Below are positions 39,325 through 50,690 of a stretch of DNA of 64,000 bases, piece by piece. Positions within the stretch are counted from its first letter, which is position 1; each line of letters opens with the position of its first letter. The DNA is from Lanius collurio (Eukaryota > Chordata > Aves > Passeriformes > Laniidae), in NCBI GenBank assembly GCA_020086605.1, contig JACBWW010000003.1, positions 55,096,625-55,160,624 of the forward strand, in the 5' to 3' direction. The translations under genes and the position numbers were made by a program. Below the pieces are notes generated by a model, which saw nothing but the letters and a program-made list of their open reading frames with translations, had not been told where the DNA came from and ran no database searches.

Positions 39325-39900
39325 GCTCCGTGTGACTGTTCCACGCTTTCCGGGCGTTCACGCGGCTGCACGGCCGCTCCCTGTGAGGCGTTCGCATGTG
39401 CGCGGCTTTGCACCGCCAGCACTGCCGCTGCTGCTGTCGGCTGTGTGGCCGTGGGCTAGCTCGGTTCCCTTCTCACCCCCACGCCCCTCTGGCTCTCCTC
39501 GGTGTGGCTCACCACAGTCGCCATCGCAACTGCCACAATCGCCGCCGCCTTTCTCAGTGCGAGGCTCGGGCTCAGACCGTCACTCGCCGCGCAGGGCGGC
39601 CATCACCAGGACACACCTTGGCCACCACCGCCCTCACCGCTGCCTCCAGGCGAACACCACTGGGCCCGCGCCGCCGCGCTGCTCCTGGCTCCACTCCCAC
39701 TGCCTCCGCTCTCCCCGCCGGCTCTGCTCCTGCCATGCCTGGCCTCACTGGCTCTCCCATGCGCGGGAGCTCCCTCACTGCCACCTGCAATGCACTGGGT
39801 GCCCGCGGCCAGGGCCGCGCAGTCTCCAGGGTGGTGGAGGAGCCCCTGCAACGTGTGCACTGCTTGACCACGTGTTCGCTGCTGAAACCACAGCGGGACA
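39325..39900 (-). other. GC/CpG-rich leader between Gag remnant and cold-shock frame
   Basis: This block is strikingly GC- and CpG-rich against AT-rich surroundings, with sharp edges at about 39320 and 39900. Y-box genes commonly have GC-rich 5' ends, so the simplest reading is the captured 5' untranslated and N-terminal part of the donor mRNA. It is no longer coding for the present protein: a TGA in frame closes it just upstream of the ATG at 39318. The long frames on either strand (plus-strand 218 and 208 codons; minus-strand 109, 104 and 97 codons) arise because GC-rich DNA has few stop codons. Confidence 0.55.
39456..39524 (-). other. Possible upstream ORF in the captured leader
   Basis: A minus-strand ATG (39524) opens a 22-codon frame beginning MATVVSHTEESQRG and ending at TAG (39456-39458), about 137 bases before the cold-shock ATG. 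The base at -3 is a G (GCGATGG context), which is a good initiation context. It might be a regulatory upstream frame, or the broken original N-terminus of the captured gene. Neither is demonstrated. Confidence 0.3.
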
Positions 39901-40200
39901 CAGCCGATATTGCTCAACAGTCTGTGAAATCAGGTAATATTCACGGAAATAGTCCTGCATCAGCACATTTTTTGATTCGGAAATTAACTGTGTCCAAACA
40001 TTCTTCCAAAAGTCCTTGGTAAGAATCAAATTCCAAGAAACATAGAAGTTTTTAAACAGCCATGCCAAAAAGTGTCTTAGTTCTTTCTGAGTTTGAATTA
40101 AGTTAAAATCTACATATTGTTGTTCCAGAACCTTTTTTAACTTTAAGGTAAATGTGTCTTTGTGGTTCGGACAGCCATGAGTCCTTCCATGAGTCCTCCA
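39778..40200 (-). pseudogene. Gag N-terminal (matrix/p10-like) remnant
   Basis: A 141-codon open minus-strand stretch without a usable ATG; it follows a TGA (40201-40203) and ends at TGA (39775-39777). From about codon 16 it has the pattern of the N-terminal helical domain of class II (betaretrovirus-like) Gag: a hydrophobic helix (LKLKKVLEQQ), then a leucine-rich helix (LRHFLAWLFKNF), a short loop, and a tryptophan-centred helix (TKDFWKNVWTQLI). The position right after the primer-binding site fits gag. After about codon 95 the frame runs into the GC-rich block and loses this character. The upstream ATGs at about 40174-40190 are in another frame, so the gag start is frameshifted or lost. This is a broken viral gene. 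Confidence 0.5.
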
Positions 40201-40282
40201 TCATTCAGAGATGGGGCAGCAAAACGAAAGCAAGAAGAGATATCCAGAGTTACTCATGAATTATCTTCTCCAGGGATCGTTT

Positions 40283-40300
40283 GCCAGCATTTCTCCGCCA
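40283..40300 (-). other. Primer-binding-site candidate
   Basis: Directly after the 5' LTR the minus strand reads TGGCGGAGAAATGCTGGC. Starting with TGG, the complement of the CCA end of a tRNA, within 0-2 bases of the LTR is diagnostic of a retroviral primer-binding site. I could not match the remaining 15 bases to a particular tRNA; the site may have decayed or use an unfamiliar primer. Confidence 0.55.
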
Positions 40301-40594
40301 TTCGTTATAATGAGAATCCTTACAACCTGTATAAGATAGCAATGAACTTGGAAGGAAAGATGAAACAATATTTCTTGTAGCTGTTCCGAGATTCCTTATT
40401 CCTCCAGCCGCATGGCTGGAGTTTCCAGGCAGACTTCCAGTCATGGGACTCTCTCTTTCCCTAGGCCCAGGCACCCCCAAACCAACCACTCAGGAACAGG
40501 TATGGGGCACACATGACATGAGAGCAGGGACAGGGACAGACCCGCACCCTGCAGGGTCCCTCCCCCCAGGATTTCCGGGGAAGGCACCTCCTCA
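40301..40594 (-). repeat. 5' LTR of the cold-shock-carrying element
   Basis: About 294 bp and homologous along its length to the left LTR (38297-38586). Its outer end (CTCCTCA on the plus strand) abuts GAAACC at 40595-40600 and its inner end abuts the primer-binding-site candidate. The inner terminus is decayed (TTCGTTATAATGA instead of TGTTGTAGTGA). The Y-box reads CTGAGTGG, the E-box is lost (CATGTG), and the polyadenylation hexamer is AATAAG. The stem at 40402-40421 persists through a compensating shorter pairing. Confidence 0.85.
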
Positions 40595-40744
40595 GAAACC
40601 CACTATGGAGAAATATTTTTTGACACCTTATTATAGGTGGTTTTGTAGCATTTTTCTACTGACCAAGATGACAAGGCTACAACTTAGACAACCCAAGAAA
40701 TTACATATACATGCACACAAAATAAAAAGAAGATTAATATAATT

Positions 40745-40945
40745 AATTCTGGGTTTGGAAGGGACATCTGCAGATCATTTAGTCCGGCACCTGGCTGAAA
40801 AACAGAGCTAAATTCAAATTTGGATTCAGAGAACTCTTCAGTCAAGTTCTGAATATCTCCAGGGGATGGAAAACCCACAGTCTCTCTAGAGTCTACATCG
40901 TCCAAAGACACCGCATATTTGCAGTAACTTCTCCTTCAGGATGTG
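40745..40945 (-). repeat. CR1 LINE 3' fragment (old)
   Basis: Plus-strand blocks such as 'gggtttggaagggacatctg', 'gatcatttagtccggcacct', 'agttctgaatatctccaggg', 'acccacagtctctctagagt' and 'acttctccttcagg' match the reverse complement of the CR1 3' region. It is more diverged than the copies at 113 and 14706. It starts about 145 bp beyond the right end of the LTR element. Confidence 0.7.
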
Positions 40946-43900
40946 CATATTTCCATCTGGCACACCACTTTTTGGGAATCCCTATGCTGGCTTGGCATCA
41001 GCTTGTGATCCTCATTAAAATAGCTCCTCAGCCCTTGACCGTTTGGCCCACATCACTTCCTGACTTATTGGAAATCAGGAAGAAAAGCTGGACCCAGAAT
41101 CAGTAGTTTCTGTCTTCAGGCAGGAGGCAATCACATGTTACTGATTGGATCATAGGTTTTGGAAGTCTTCCATGGAAATCTCACAGCAGAGCAGATTGTT
41201 CTGGCATGTTACAATCTTAGCCTTTCTGAATCAATGCTCTAGCTTTCTTCCATCAAATATTTTCCAGAGAAATCTTAATTATTTTTTTTAATATGATTTC
41301 CAAAACTTTGCCACATGCATCCCATTTGCACTTCGGCACAACCCTTTATAGCTATACCAGACCCATCATTAGCTCTGTCCATGAAGCAATTGTGGCAGCC
41401 CATAAAGTTTTGGGTAGATTTGAATTGTTTGTTGAGTGGGGTAAAATAGGTTTCTAGTTCATACTCAGACAGATTGTGCTTTTTTCACCCTGATGAAAAG
41501 TTCTTATGACGATAGTGACAGGAAAAAGTAAAGCATTTGGGCAGCTGAAAGAAGGAAAACTGAGTAGAAAGCTGAAGCTCTGAAAGTGACAGCAACCTTC
41601 TGATTTCCTAATTGGAAAAGAACTGGAATTAATCAATTCTAGACCATGATTTAGCATGATCTTAGCATCAGATTAATGGCATTGGCAGCTGGAATATGCC
41701 TACATATTAGATTGTGTGAAATAAAACAATGGCCAGGATTTTAAATATAGACACTTAGCACACACACCTCTGGACCCATGTATGTAGGTAAAATTCTCTC
41801 TCTTTCTTAGGAAATGAGCACTCAAAATCATCAACCCTAAACACAGCTGCTGGGAGCCGTGCAGCATTTGTTTATACCTCTTTATTTAGTAGCCTAAATA
41901 AAAATGTCAGAGCCTAATATTAATCTCCTGATTGGGGAAGCTTTTGTCTTGTGCCTGTTTCATTTCATTAGTATCTCAACAAAGAAATAAAACAGTCTGA
42001 CAACTCAAGTCATTCTAATTGTTTCAGAATTGGGATACCTTCAGGTAGAAGGGAAAAACAGTTTGAAAGCAAACCCACACCCAGGATTGTGTACAGAAAA
42101 CCACTGTCAACTCCAGAAGAGGCAAAGACTATACATTGTCAGGTAGAGGAAAATACAGCAGTGTATTTATTTTCAAAGTAGAGGCAGTGAGGAATGGGAG
42201 ACTACTTCCAAATGTCCACAAAACTTTGAAAAGCCTTCTGTTTGTTTATAGAAGTCAGCTGAAGTGCAACTGGTGCCAAAGAGAACCAGCTTTAAAAATC
42301 AGTAATGGCTTGATGCCTTAGTTTTATGCAAGAGTTCAAGCAGAGAATTAGACAGGAGAGTGAATGCCAGCTGGAAGCAGGAACCTGTCCAAAACATTGC
42401 TGGAATTCACTCGCTGATTTTTACAACCCTGTCACCTTGACTAAACTGACAAGCGTTCATTGTCTGGAATGGCCCAGGCTGCACAAGTCATTAGATTATG
42501 TTGGTTTTATAATATTTTCTTGGAAAAATCAGAATCTCTCTACCACATACAGGAAAATATTTATCCTGTTATAGAAGAGAAGCTATCATATAACACAAGG
42601 AAGAGAGAAAATAGAAAGAGAAGAGTTAGTTGTTCTCTCTATCTTATCTTTCCCTCATCACATCCTTTCTGCTATTTCTACACTTACTTTGAGTAAAGGT
42701 GGCATTTAAGGTACCTAATTTCACCTGCTCATATTCACTGATGTGCTAAAGAGCTTACTGACTGCATTTCCACCCTAAATCTCAGCTCCATGTCCTTCTC
42801 TTCTGCAACACCTCTTCAGGTGGAAGCAGCATCTGCTGCCAGTGCTCTGACCCACCCTAGTCCATACCTGCCACTTTGCTACCCAGATAGCCTTTTCTGC
42901 CAAGCAGAAGAAAACATGAGCTCTTCATATTTTATCTGGATCAAATCAGCTCATGACTTCAGGAATAACAGACAGACAGTGTAATTACACAGCCTTTTTC
43001 TCTTTGGAAACTATAACAGCTTGCACAGAACACTTAAAAAACCCAAAAATTACTTAAGATCTCAGAAAATCCTCTGGGATAATCAGACAGCCTGTAGTTA
43101 ACTCTCAAATTGTGTGTGGACAAAGAAGATGGGAGGATCTACCATAAAGGTGATTGCATGTAAGATCTACAGAGATTTAACTGATATAGCAAATTTTGTG
43201 TAAGCTGTGCCTAATGTGGGAAATTTTGGGATGTTGTACCCAAAAGGCTGCTTACATTTCAGCCATAGCATTAGTCTTCTCTGAAGAGAAATGTGGAGCC
43301 TACAGCTTTCAGGTGCTTACAAGGTACTTGTTAGAGCTAGCTCTGCTTCAGCACTGAACCCCATGAAATAAAAGTACCCATTAAATAAAAAATAAAAAAC
43401 CACTGGCAGCACTGTCCTAATGGATGGTACATTCACCCCACAAAACCAGATTTATCTGACTGGAAGCATCTTATGGAATATCTCTCTTTCCATCCCTCCT
43501 ACATTTACAGTTGTGCCCTTCTCCAGCAGGGTTTAGCACCTGAAAAAATCAAACTAATTCACATCACCAAGCAGGAGCCAGAAGGAACAATTTTCTTCCC
43601 ATTGCAGAGCTACCCAAGCAGTAAGCAAAACCACCTGGCTCCATTCCAGTTTGTGCTCTTAGACAGGTCTCCAGACTCTCTTTTCCTTCTCCTTTCATGT
43701 GCACACAGTAGCCAAAGTTTGTCACCTTGCAGGCATGTAATAGTTACCAATTCTCACAACACCTTCCTGTGAATGTTTTTCATTTGTTCTTCTACCATCC
43801 AAGAGATCTACAAAATGCGGTCAAAACCAGGGGGTTCATCAAAAGTTTTCTTTGAAAAAAAAAAAAAAAAGCAATGAGTTATGGTTATTAAAATAAGATG

Positions 43901-46900
43901 TAGTACTGCCTTGCAGACAATCTCTGACTTTGGTATTTCAGGCACTCAGCCAACAGAGAGGCAAAGCAATGAGCAAATCTGCAGAGTGCAATGTCTAATT
44001 TGAAGAATAATTATTATCATTATATTGTGAGACCATGTTCCCTCACTGGGACCTGCATGAGATGTTTCAGCCTCCAACTAACATTTGGCAGCAGGTTCAG
44101 AAGGTAGGGATCTGCAAGGCTCTTGAAAAAGTTACCAGTTGCAAAAGAGAGCAGAGGGAGGAAGATCTCTGGCTTTCAAATAGTGTGTGGAGGACACTGA
44201 GGGCCACCCTGTCTCCCAGGAACATGAAAAATGAGAGCTGTGACTGGAGCAGAGCAGGAGCAGAGGGTGTTTACATAAATGATGATAGTCCATATTCCAC
44301 CTCCAGGCAAGTCTGGCAAAATACTCGCTAGCATTGTAGAGCTGCAGTTTCATCCTGCTAAACTCCCTCAGAATTTTCTGTTTGAAAAGAGGAAGGGTTT
44401 AAACCCAGTTAAGCACCACTTCTGCAAGAGATCCTGAGTCCAGACTGGGCAAGCTGTCTTGTGTTACCATTCTCCATCCTGGCCAATGCCACACTGCCAG
44501 AGGACAATCCCCAGAGTGACACCCAAAATCAATGCTGAGCGCTCAGGCAGCCCCTCTAAGGCTGGATATCCAGGCATGTCAAAAGCTGATAGGAAGCATT
44601 AATTTTAGGGCACTGAAATAATCCCCTCTCCCACTCCTGTGTGAAGCACAGGACTTGAGTCCTTTCAAAGAACTGAAGCACTGTAGGCCTGGTTTCACAA
44701 GATATGTTATAAGCAGTAGGAGTCAGGTTTTCGGTACATTTGGAAATCCAGTCTAAGTGATGGAGACATTTAGGTGAGTCTGACACTTGCAGCCTGCAAC
44801 TTTTGCAGAATGCACTGAGCACCTCTGTCCACATCACAGGATTCATTTAAATGGTATTTAATACCCTCAAAATTGGAATGCCAGCCCTTGTGCACAGAGT
44901 GGTCCTCTCATTTTAAAGTCTGGCAAAATTAAAACCCAAAGAAAACAAGAGGGCAATCCCACAAAGCAATGCAGTATAACCCTGACTGCGACAGCAACTC
45001 ATCTGTATCAACAGCTGATAGGAGAAAAGATATATTTTGGCTACAGACACCAAGAGTTACCAGAAGCCACAAGAAAAAAAAAGTAAGAAAATTCCAATGG
45101 CAGTAAAAATGTTTTTAATTATGTCTTTTAAAGGACAAGATCCACAGAAGGAATACAGTAACATTCCTCTTTCACACTGATCAGGAAAGATACAAGCTTT
45201 AAATAAAATCATTTCAGGAGCCTGGTCTGAGCTGCCACATGGAGCCCAGCTCAGATACATTGAAGGGTAGTATCTGGCAAGTGGGTCATTTTAGAAAGGC
45301 TTGAGCTTTGTAGAGGTGTCTATGAGCTTTGACATATCCTTGACACATGTCTACACATCCTCAAAGCACCTGGGCAGAGACAAACATATGGGTCTGAAAT
45401 CTCCCAGTGACCTCATTATCCAAGGGTCACTGACTGGGGCGGCTCTCACAGCTCCTGTCTGCCTGGGGAGGTTTTAACCCATGACTGCTCATGTGGTCTG
45501 AAATGTTGAAGACAAAGGATTCCTCTCAGGCATTTAATTGAAAGCGGTCAAAAGCAGATGCTTTGAGATTTTCGCTTGTTCTGAATGAAGTACTATGAAT
45601 GGGCAAAGCCAAAAAATTTGCAATATAGCTGTTCCAGCACAGACAGTGGGAGAGGAAAGCTTGCCACCCCACTGCCTGAGGAGTGAGGCAGTGGGACTCC
45701 TGCATTTCACTCCTTATGGCCCTTTCATCTTTGGCCTTAAACTGCCCTAAGCCACCTGCTATCAGTGACTAAGAGGAGAGAGTAGCATGCTGATGAGAAA
45801 CCACAAAACACAGCAGCTCCTGGGAAAAGAGCGTTTTCAGTGAGGGCAGCTCCCTTCCAAAGTGTAAGAGGCAATGGTTCATCTTGGGCAGCTGACAGCT
45901 GATAAGCAGCAGGTGAGAGGGAGGAGAGCAACCCCCTCCCATGCCCAGCACTTCTGCTGAGAGCTGCTGGCAGAGCTTGTGGGGACAGGGTCAGAAATAG
46001 CGGTGTCCAACTACAGCAAAAGCTGCAGGACACTGAGATTTGTGTTAGCACATCCATGCTGACGCAGCGAGCACACCAGCAGGCCAAATCACAGCCACCA
46101 AGGCAAGGTCTGGCACTCACCAGCAACCTCTTTTAGTGGAGAAACCTAGAGTAAGGCTGGATGAAACAAAAGAAAAACAAAGCCAGGAATTGCACTAAAT
46201 CACATATTCTTGATTCCCTTGGGTGGCAAAGCTGAGTGCTCACATTCCTGTGAATTGCAGAGTAGCCTGCTAGCCAGCTCCTACTTCCAGCTTCCCTTGT
46301 TCATTTCTCCTTCCCCACAGCAGATGTAGTATTTGATTACTTTCAAAAAAAAAAAATTTAATGAATATGTAAAAATGTATAAGCATTCAGAGAAAAATCA
46401 CTGCAATGGTCCAATTTATTGGCTTATCTAGCCCGTTCATTTCAGTAATTTCTCCAAAGCTGGACTTTAGAGGATAAGTGGAGACTTATCTACTTTTTCA
46501 GCACTTCAACATCTGAAATTTGTATATCTTGCAGTTTGACATTGGTGTCCCCCGAACTTGCTGCCATCTATAAATTGAATGCTGCTGGAATTCATGGGCC
46601 CAAAATGTCTGTGAAACAGTGAGGCTGCACCACATCATGGAGAGGTGGTCCTTGGCAGGTGGGATAGGACATCAGCTATCAAGGCAGGTCCTGCCATAAA
46701 GCCTGGTTCAGCAGTGGATCTGAGCAGTGACAATAATCTAGAAATGTTGTCAGTAAAAAACAAGAATCAAAGAAAAATTTTCAAGTCATCATGTACCTGA
46801 GTATATTCTGCAAAATTTTCCTCTGTGTTTCTGTAAGAAAGATTATAATTCTGAAGAACAGCACTGCTACCATATCCTGGGCTGACAGCGGCATCAGCCC

Positions 46901-49900
46901 AAGCAAGAGGACATGGTTAAGATCTTCAAGAAAATTGCCCAAGTTACTCTATGTCTGGCACAGCCTGCAAGTGAATTCCTCTCTAAAGTTACAAAGAGAT
47001 TTGTTATTAACCTCATCCAGGCCAGAGTTTTGCCCAATATTTTGATTATGAAGTCCTCTTTTATTGCAGTGTTCTGAATATAACATTACTTTATCTTGGC
47101 TTCTGAGCCCCACAAAATCCTGTTATAATTAATCTTACTTCTACAATAACTCTGGCTCAAAGGATGCTGTCATAATGACCATGAACATAATTGCCTCACC
47201 ATGCTGCAAGCTGTAGTAAATCATCAGCCACCACAGAAAAGATCAAAGTAGGCTAATTAAACTGTATCCTCAGCTGTCTGCTGCACACATTTCAAACTGC
47301 TCTGGCTCCCAGCTGGAAATCAGTGCTTCACAAGAGCTAAAGCAACTCTGCACAAAGACCAAGAAAAATATATACTTGTACTTAAACTGCTATTTACTCT
47401 GTCAAACTGTAATAAAATGCTGAAAATGCAACTGGTAGATAATGAATAATACAGTCAAAAGCAGCTATAAGAATCATCCAGCTAGTGAGAAACAGGAAAG
47501 TAGGTACCTAATGTATTGAATGGTCTTGATTTCAGTCATGTAGAAACAGCACACCCTAATTTTCTTAATTAGAAAAATATAAAACACAGAAGTTCTTGGC
47601 AAACCTCTTGGGGTTATCCACAAATATAACTAGCTCCCCAATGAAGAAATTATAGTGTTTGCTAAGGACATTTATTAATTTTAGAACAACTGGGACTGTA
47701 TGAAGGAGCTGATCCTCAATCCCTCTACCCGGAGTTAGGAGTCAGATTAACTTGAAGGCAACTATCCCTCTCTCCCAAAGACATCCTAAATTACCAAAAT
47801 TTTACAGCATGGGGCATAAATGAAGAGCAGATAAATTCACATTTTTAACTAATGCAGAATGAGACTTGGATTTTAAAAATTAGTTATCTGAATCATAGAA
47901 TTTATTTCACGTCAATACAAAGAATCTGATGTTTCTAAGAAATTAAGATGCAACACTAAGATGCTCTTTGGGCTTTTCTGGGTTGGAATGAATCCTGGCT
48001 GACCATCACAAATGGCAGTGGGTTGGCCCTGGCCTTTTTCCTACAAAATATGTTTCTGAGTGGTATGAGTGACTGATGATCTAAAAATGTGAGATAGGAA
48101 AAAAAGGGGGAAATGTATACTTTTGAAATAGTGATTAAAAAATTAAATACTTTGGTGAAGAATTAATATTTTATATACAAAAGCAGTCTTGATGCAGCTC
48201 AATCCTCATGCTATGATTTTTTTTTTAATACCACATTTTCCTACATACAAAACAGCCTCCATCACTCACAGTGACTTTTCTCCCCTCTCCTCTTCAGATT
48301 CAAGGAGGCAATGCCACAGACCTTGCAGGGAGTGGTGAGGAAAGAGAGAGCCCAGCAGGAGAGCTCAGCTCAAAAACAAAGGGAAAACTATACACTTCAC
48401 CTACAAAATCTGACAAGATAACAAAACAGCATTCCTAAATCAATGTATTTCTGGGTTTGGAAATAACCCAAAATACTTTCTTTTTTTTTTTGCTCCAAGA
48501 AGTGTAATTTATGAAAAAATTGTATTCCAGAAAACACCACTTTAAAAAAGTGCGTAAAAAAATATTTCCATCCCTAAGATAAACCCCATGTTTGTTTCAG
48601 GATTTAATTTGTTTATTCTAAAAATTCTAGATGAAGAATTCTTCTGTTTAATTTCATATGGCGTCAGCAAAATCAATTTTGGTGAATTTTATTTTACTTA
48701 TACCACCAAAATATTGCTTTTTGTCTTGAAAGTCAGCAGGATTCATAATATGCCAAGGACAGCTGTATACATCTCTATTTCCATGCCATAGGCAGAATGA
48801 GAAAATCCAGGAAAAAGTTGGTCTCATTAGCTGATCTCAACTCCTAAAAAACCTTGCAGAGCTTCACCTTTTTCCCTCAGTTGTGCACTTGCAGAGGCTC
48901 TTGTGTGACAATTAAAACATGAAGCAGAGCAAAAAGGAGGCACGAAGGACATCACACGCAGATTAGGTCCCCAATAAGGCAATCTGTTTAACAGAAGAAG
49001 CAATAGCAGAAAAGATATTACCATTGTAATCACAGCTATTTCCCACAGCAGTACGAAAATTAATGTCTAAAGGCAAGTAATAGGTTAGGCATTTTTTTCC
49101 ATTTGGTATGGTGATTAAGCCCAAGCAAAAACCTCAGTGTGGCTCAGCCCAAATACTTCTATTGGTATTAGGAGAAATGAAAATAGAAAAGTGAGCTTTG
49201 GGCAAATGAAAAGAATGGCTCAGCCTAAATTAGAGCATTTTTTTCATTTCAGGCTATTTCACTCCGTCTATAAACCTCTTCCTATGTATGTTTATTTTGA
49301 AATGGAAATACTGCCTAAAAATGGCAAGCTCAAAAATTAAATTTTCAACATGTGGAAAGGAATCTTGGTGCCATTTTCCATGACCATTTTCTCTTGCCTC
49401 TCCCTACTTTTGCCATATCCAATGCATACTGTCAACTCAGTCTTCAGAGTGGGGATTTCTCTGGCCAAACCACAGGCACTCCTCAGGCAGACTTCTCCAC
49501 CTCCATAAGGCTCAGCCCCGCAGAAAGGTGGGGAGTACCTTGGACAAATCACACCTCAGAAGCACCTCTTTCTCCCACTGACTATTAAAGGCCTCTAAGC
49601 AACCAGCTCAGATGGCTCCTTCCAACATGCCAGTGTTTTTAGGTGGGTGAGATAAATACCATCCCTGTAGGCTGCCCTTACTACAGAATTAGTGTTTCAG
49701 CACCAAGAGGTGTTGCCCAGCTGCACTGCAGCACCTTTGAGTAGTGGCTGACAGGTATGGCCTTTGTGGTCTGGGTTATTCCATACTTATTTCCACTCCA
49801 ACCAAATAGACCTCTTTAGTTCAGCTCTAGGTAATTCCATTTTTGGCCATAAAATAAGAGTGTCCCTTAAGTGGCTCTTTGTTCTTTACACAGCATTAGT

Positions 49901-49936
49901 AGTAAGAGCTCTGCTTATTAATTCTTTGGAAGAAAA

Positions 49937-49981
49937 ATTCAAGGCTGAAGTATTCAAGGCTGAGTAAAATATTCAAGGCTG
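49937..49981 (+). repeat. Short tandem repeat, three copies of ATTCAAGGCTG
   Basis: The 11-base word ATTCAAGGCTG occurs at 49937, 49952 and 49971, separated by 15 and 19 bases. It is a small imperfect minisatellite with no evident function. Confidence 0.75.
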
Positions 49982-50489
49982 TTAGGTAGGAAACACTTTT
50001 CCAGTTATCAGTACAACAAAATGCCATTCTTGTATAACAGATTAAAACAACATCTAGATGTTTCTCCAAGCAGAGCTACCTCAGAGAGTATCCTAGGAGT
50101 AAAAGACAAAAAATACAGAGTATTTATTCTTTAGTTAGGTCTGTCCATCAATTCTCATCTGTCCTCATGTCCCAGTCTCTATATTTTCCATGTGACATGT
50201 ACAGGACTATTGGTCCTGGGAGGGTGAGCAGGAGAGGGAGCAGTGTCCAGAGCCAGGGGGAAATGGAGTAATGCCTGGGGCCACAGGCAGTACAGGAGTA
50301 CAAGAAATGTCCTTCAGAGTGCAGTGCTTTGCTTGCAGCAGCAGTAATAGAGGATGCTGCCAGGAAAAGCTCTGGACATTTTCTGCAGGCCACTGCTCTT
50401 GTTCACTACCAGTGTCCGAGGTCACTGGATTAGGGACAATGGAAGATACAGCCCTGACCAATCCCTGTAACATCCATTTTGTTCATGAA

Positions 50490-50690
50490 TCCATCTAAGC
50501 CTTTACCCTGCTTGCAGACACTGTGTGCCCTCCAATGGCAGCATGTTCCAGAGGTTCATTATACAGCCTGTAAAATTTGCCTCCTTATTTTTGCTCCAAG
50601 AGGTTGATCAGCTTTATCAAATGCTAGAAGTATTCCTTTCTCTCCACTGACTTGAAAGGGCACTTACATGCATCATTCAGGAAGTTAAAG
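50490..50690 (-). repeat. Possible ancient CR1/L3-type LINE relic
   Basis: The plus-strand phrases 'tggcagcatgttccagaggt' and 'tcattatacagcctgtaaaa', followed by 'tgcctccttatttttgctcc', resemble the layout of strongly diverged CR1-clade 3' ends on the opposite strand. Similarity is loose and the limits are approximate. Confidence 0.35.

Larger units (their letters stand above)
38291..40600 (-). mobile_element. Compact ERVK-like LTR element carrying a Y-box cold-shock gene
   Basis: The whole element is bounded by perfect 6-bp target duplications GAAACC (38291-38296 and 40595-40600). On the minus strand the order is: 5' LTR (40301-40594), primer-binding-site candidate (40283-40300), Gag-like open frame (about 39905-40200), GC-rich block (about 39325-39900), intact cold-shock-domain frame (38806-39318), a short possible Env-tail, polypurine tract (38592-38603), and 3' LTR (38297-38586). 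The internal region is only about 1.7 kb, with no protease, polymerase or integrase, so the element could only have moved using proteins from a helper virus. A transduced, intronless cellular gene replacing most viral genes is the layout of acute transforming retroviruses. Class II retroviruses are the group that makes 6-bp duplications. The host gene class (Y-box/CSD) is clear; the exact donor is not. Confidence 0.82.

Noticed and set aside
38986..39459. 157-codon plus-strand frame
   Set aside because: It is the shadow of the cold-shock gene on the opposite strand and has no domain of its own.
39281..40022. Long plus-strand frames of 218 and 208 codons
   Set aside because: They lie antisense to the GC-rich leader and Gag remnant. 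GC-rich DNA has few stop codons, and the peptides are low-complexity Pro/Ala/Arg/His with no domain.
45737..46126. 129-codon minus-strand frame rich in Cys, Ser and Leu
   Set aside because: Falls in a mildly GC-richer patch, has no signal of a known family, and overlaps other chance frames.
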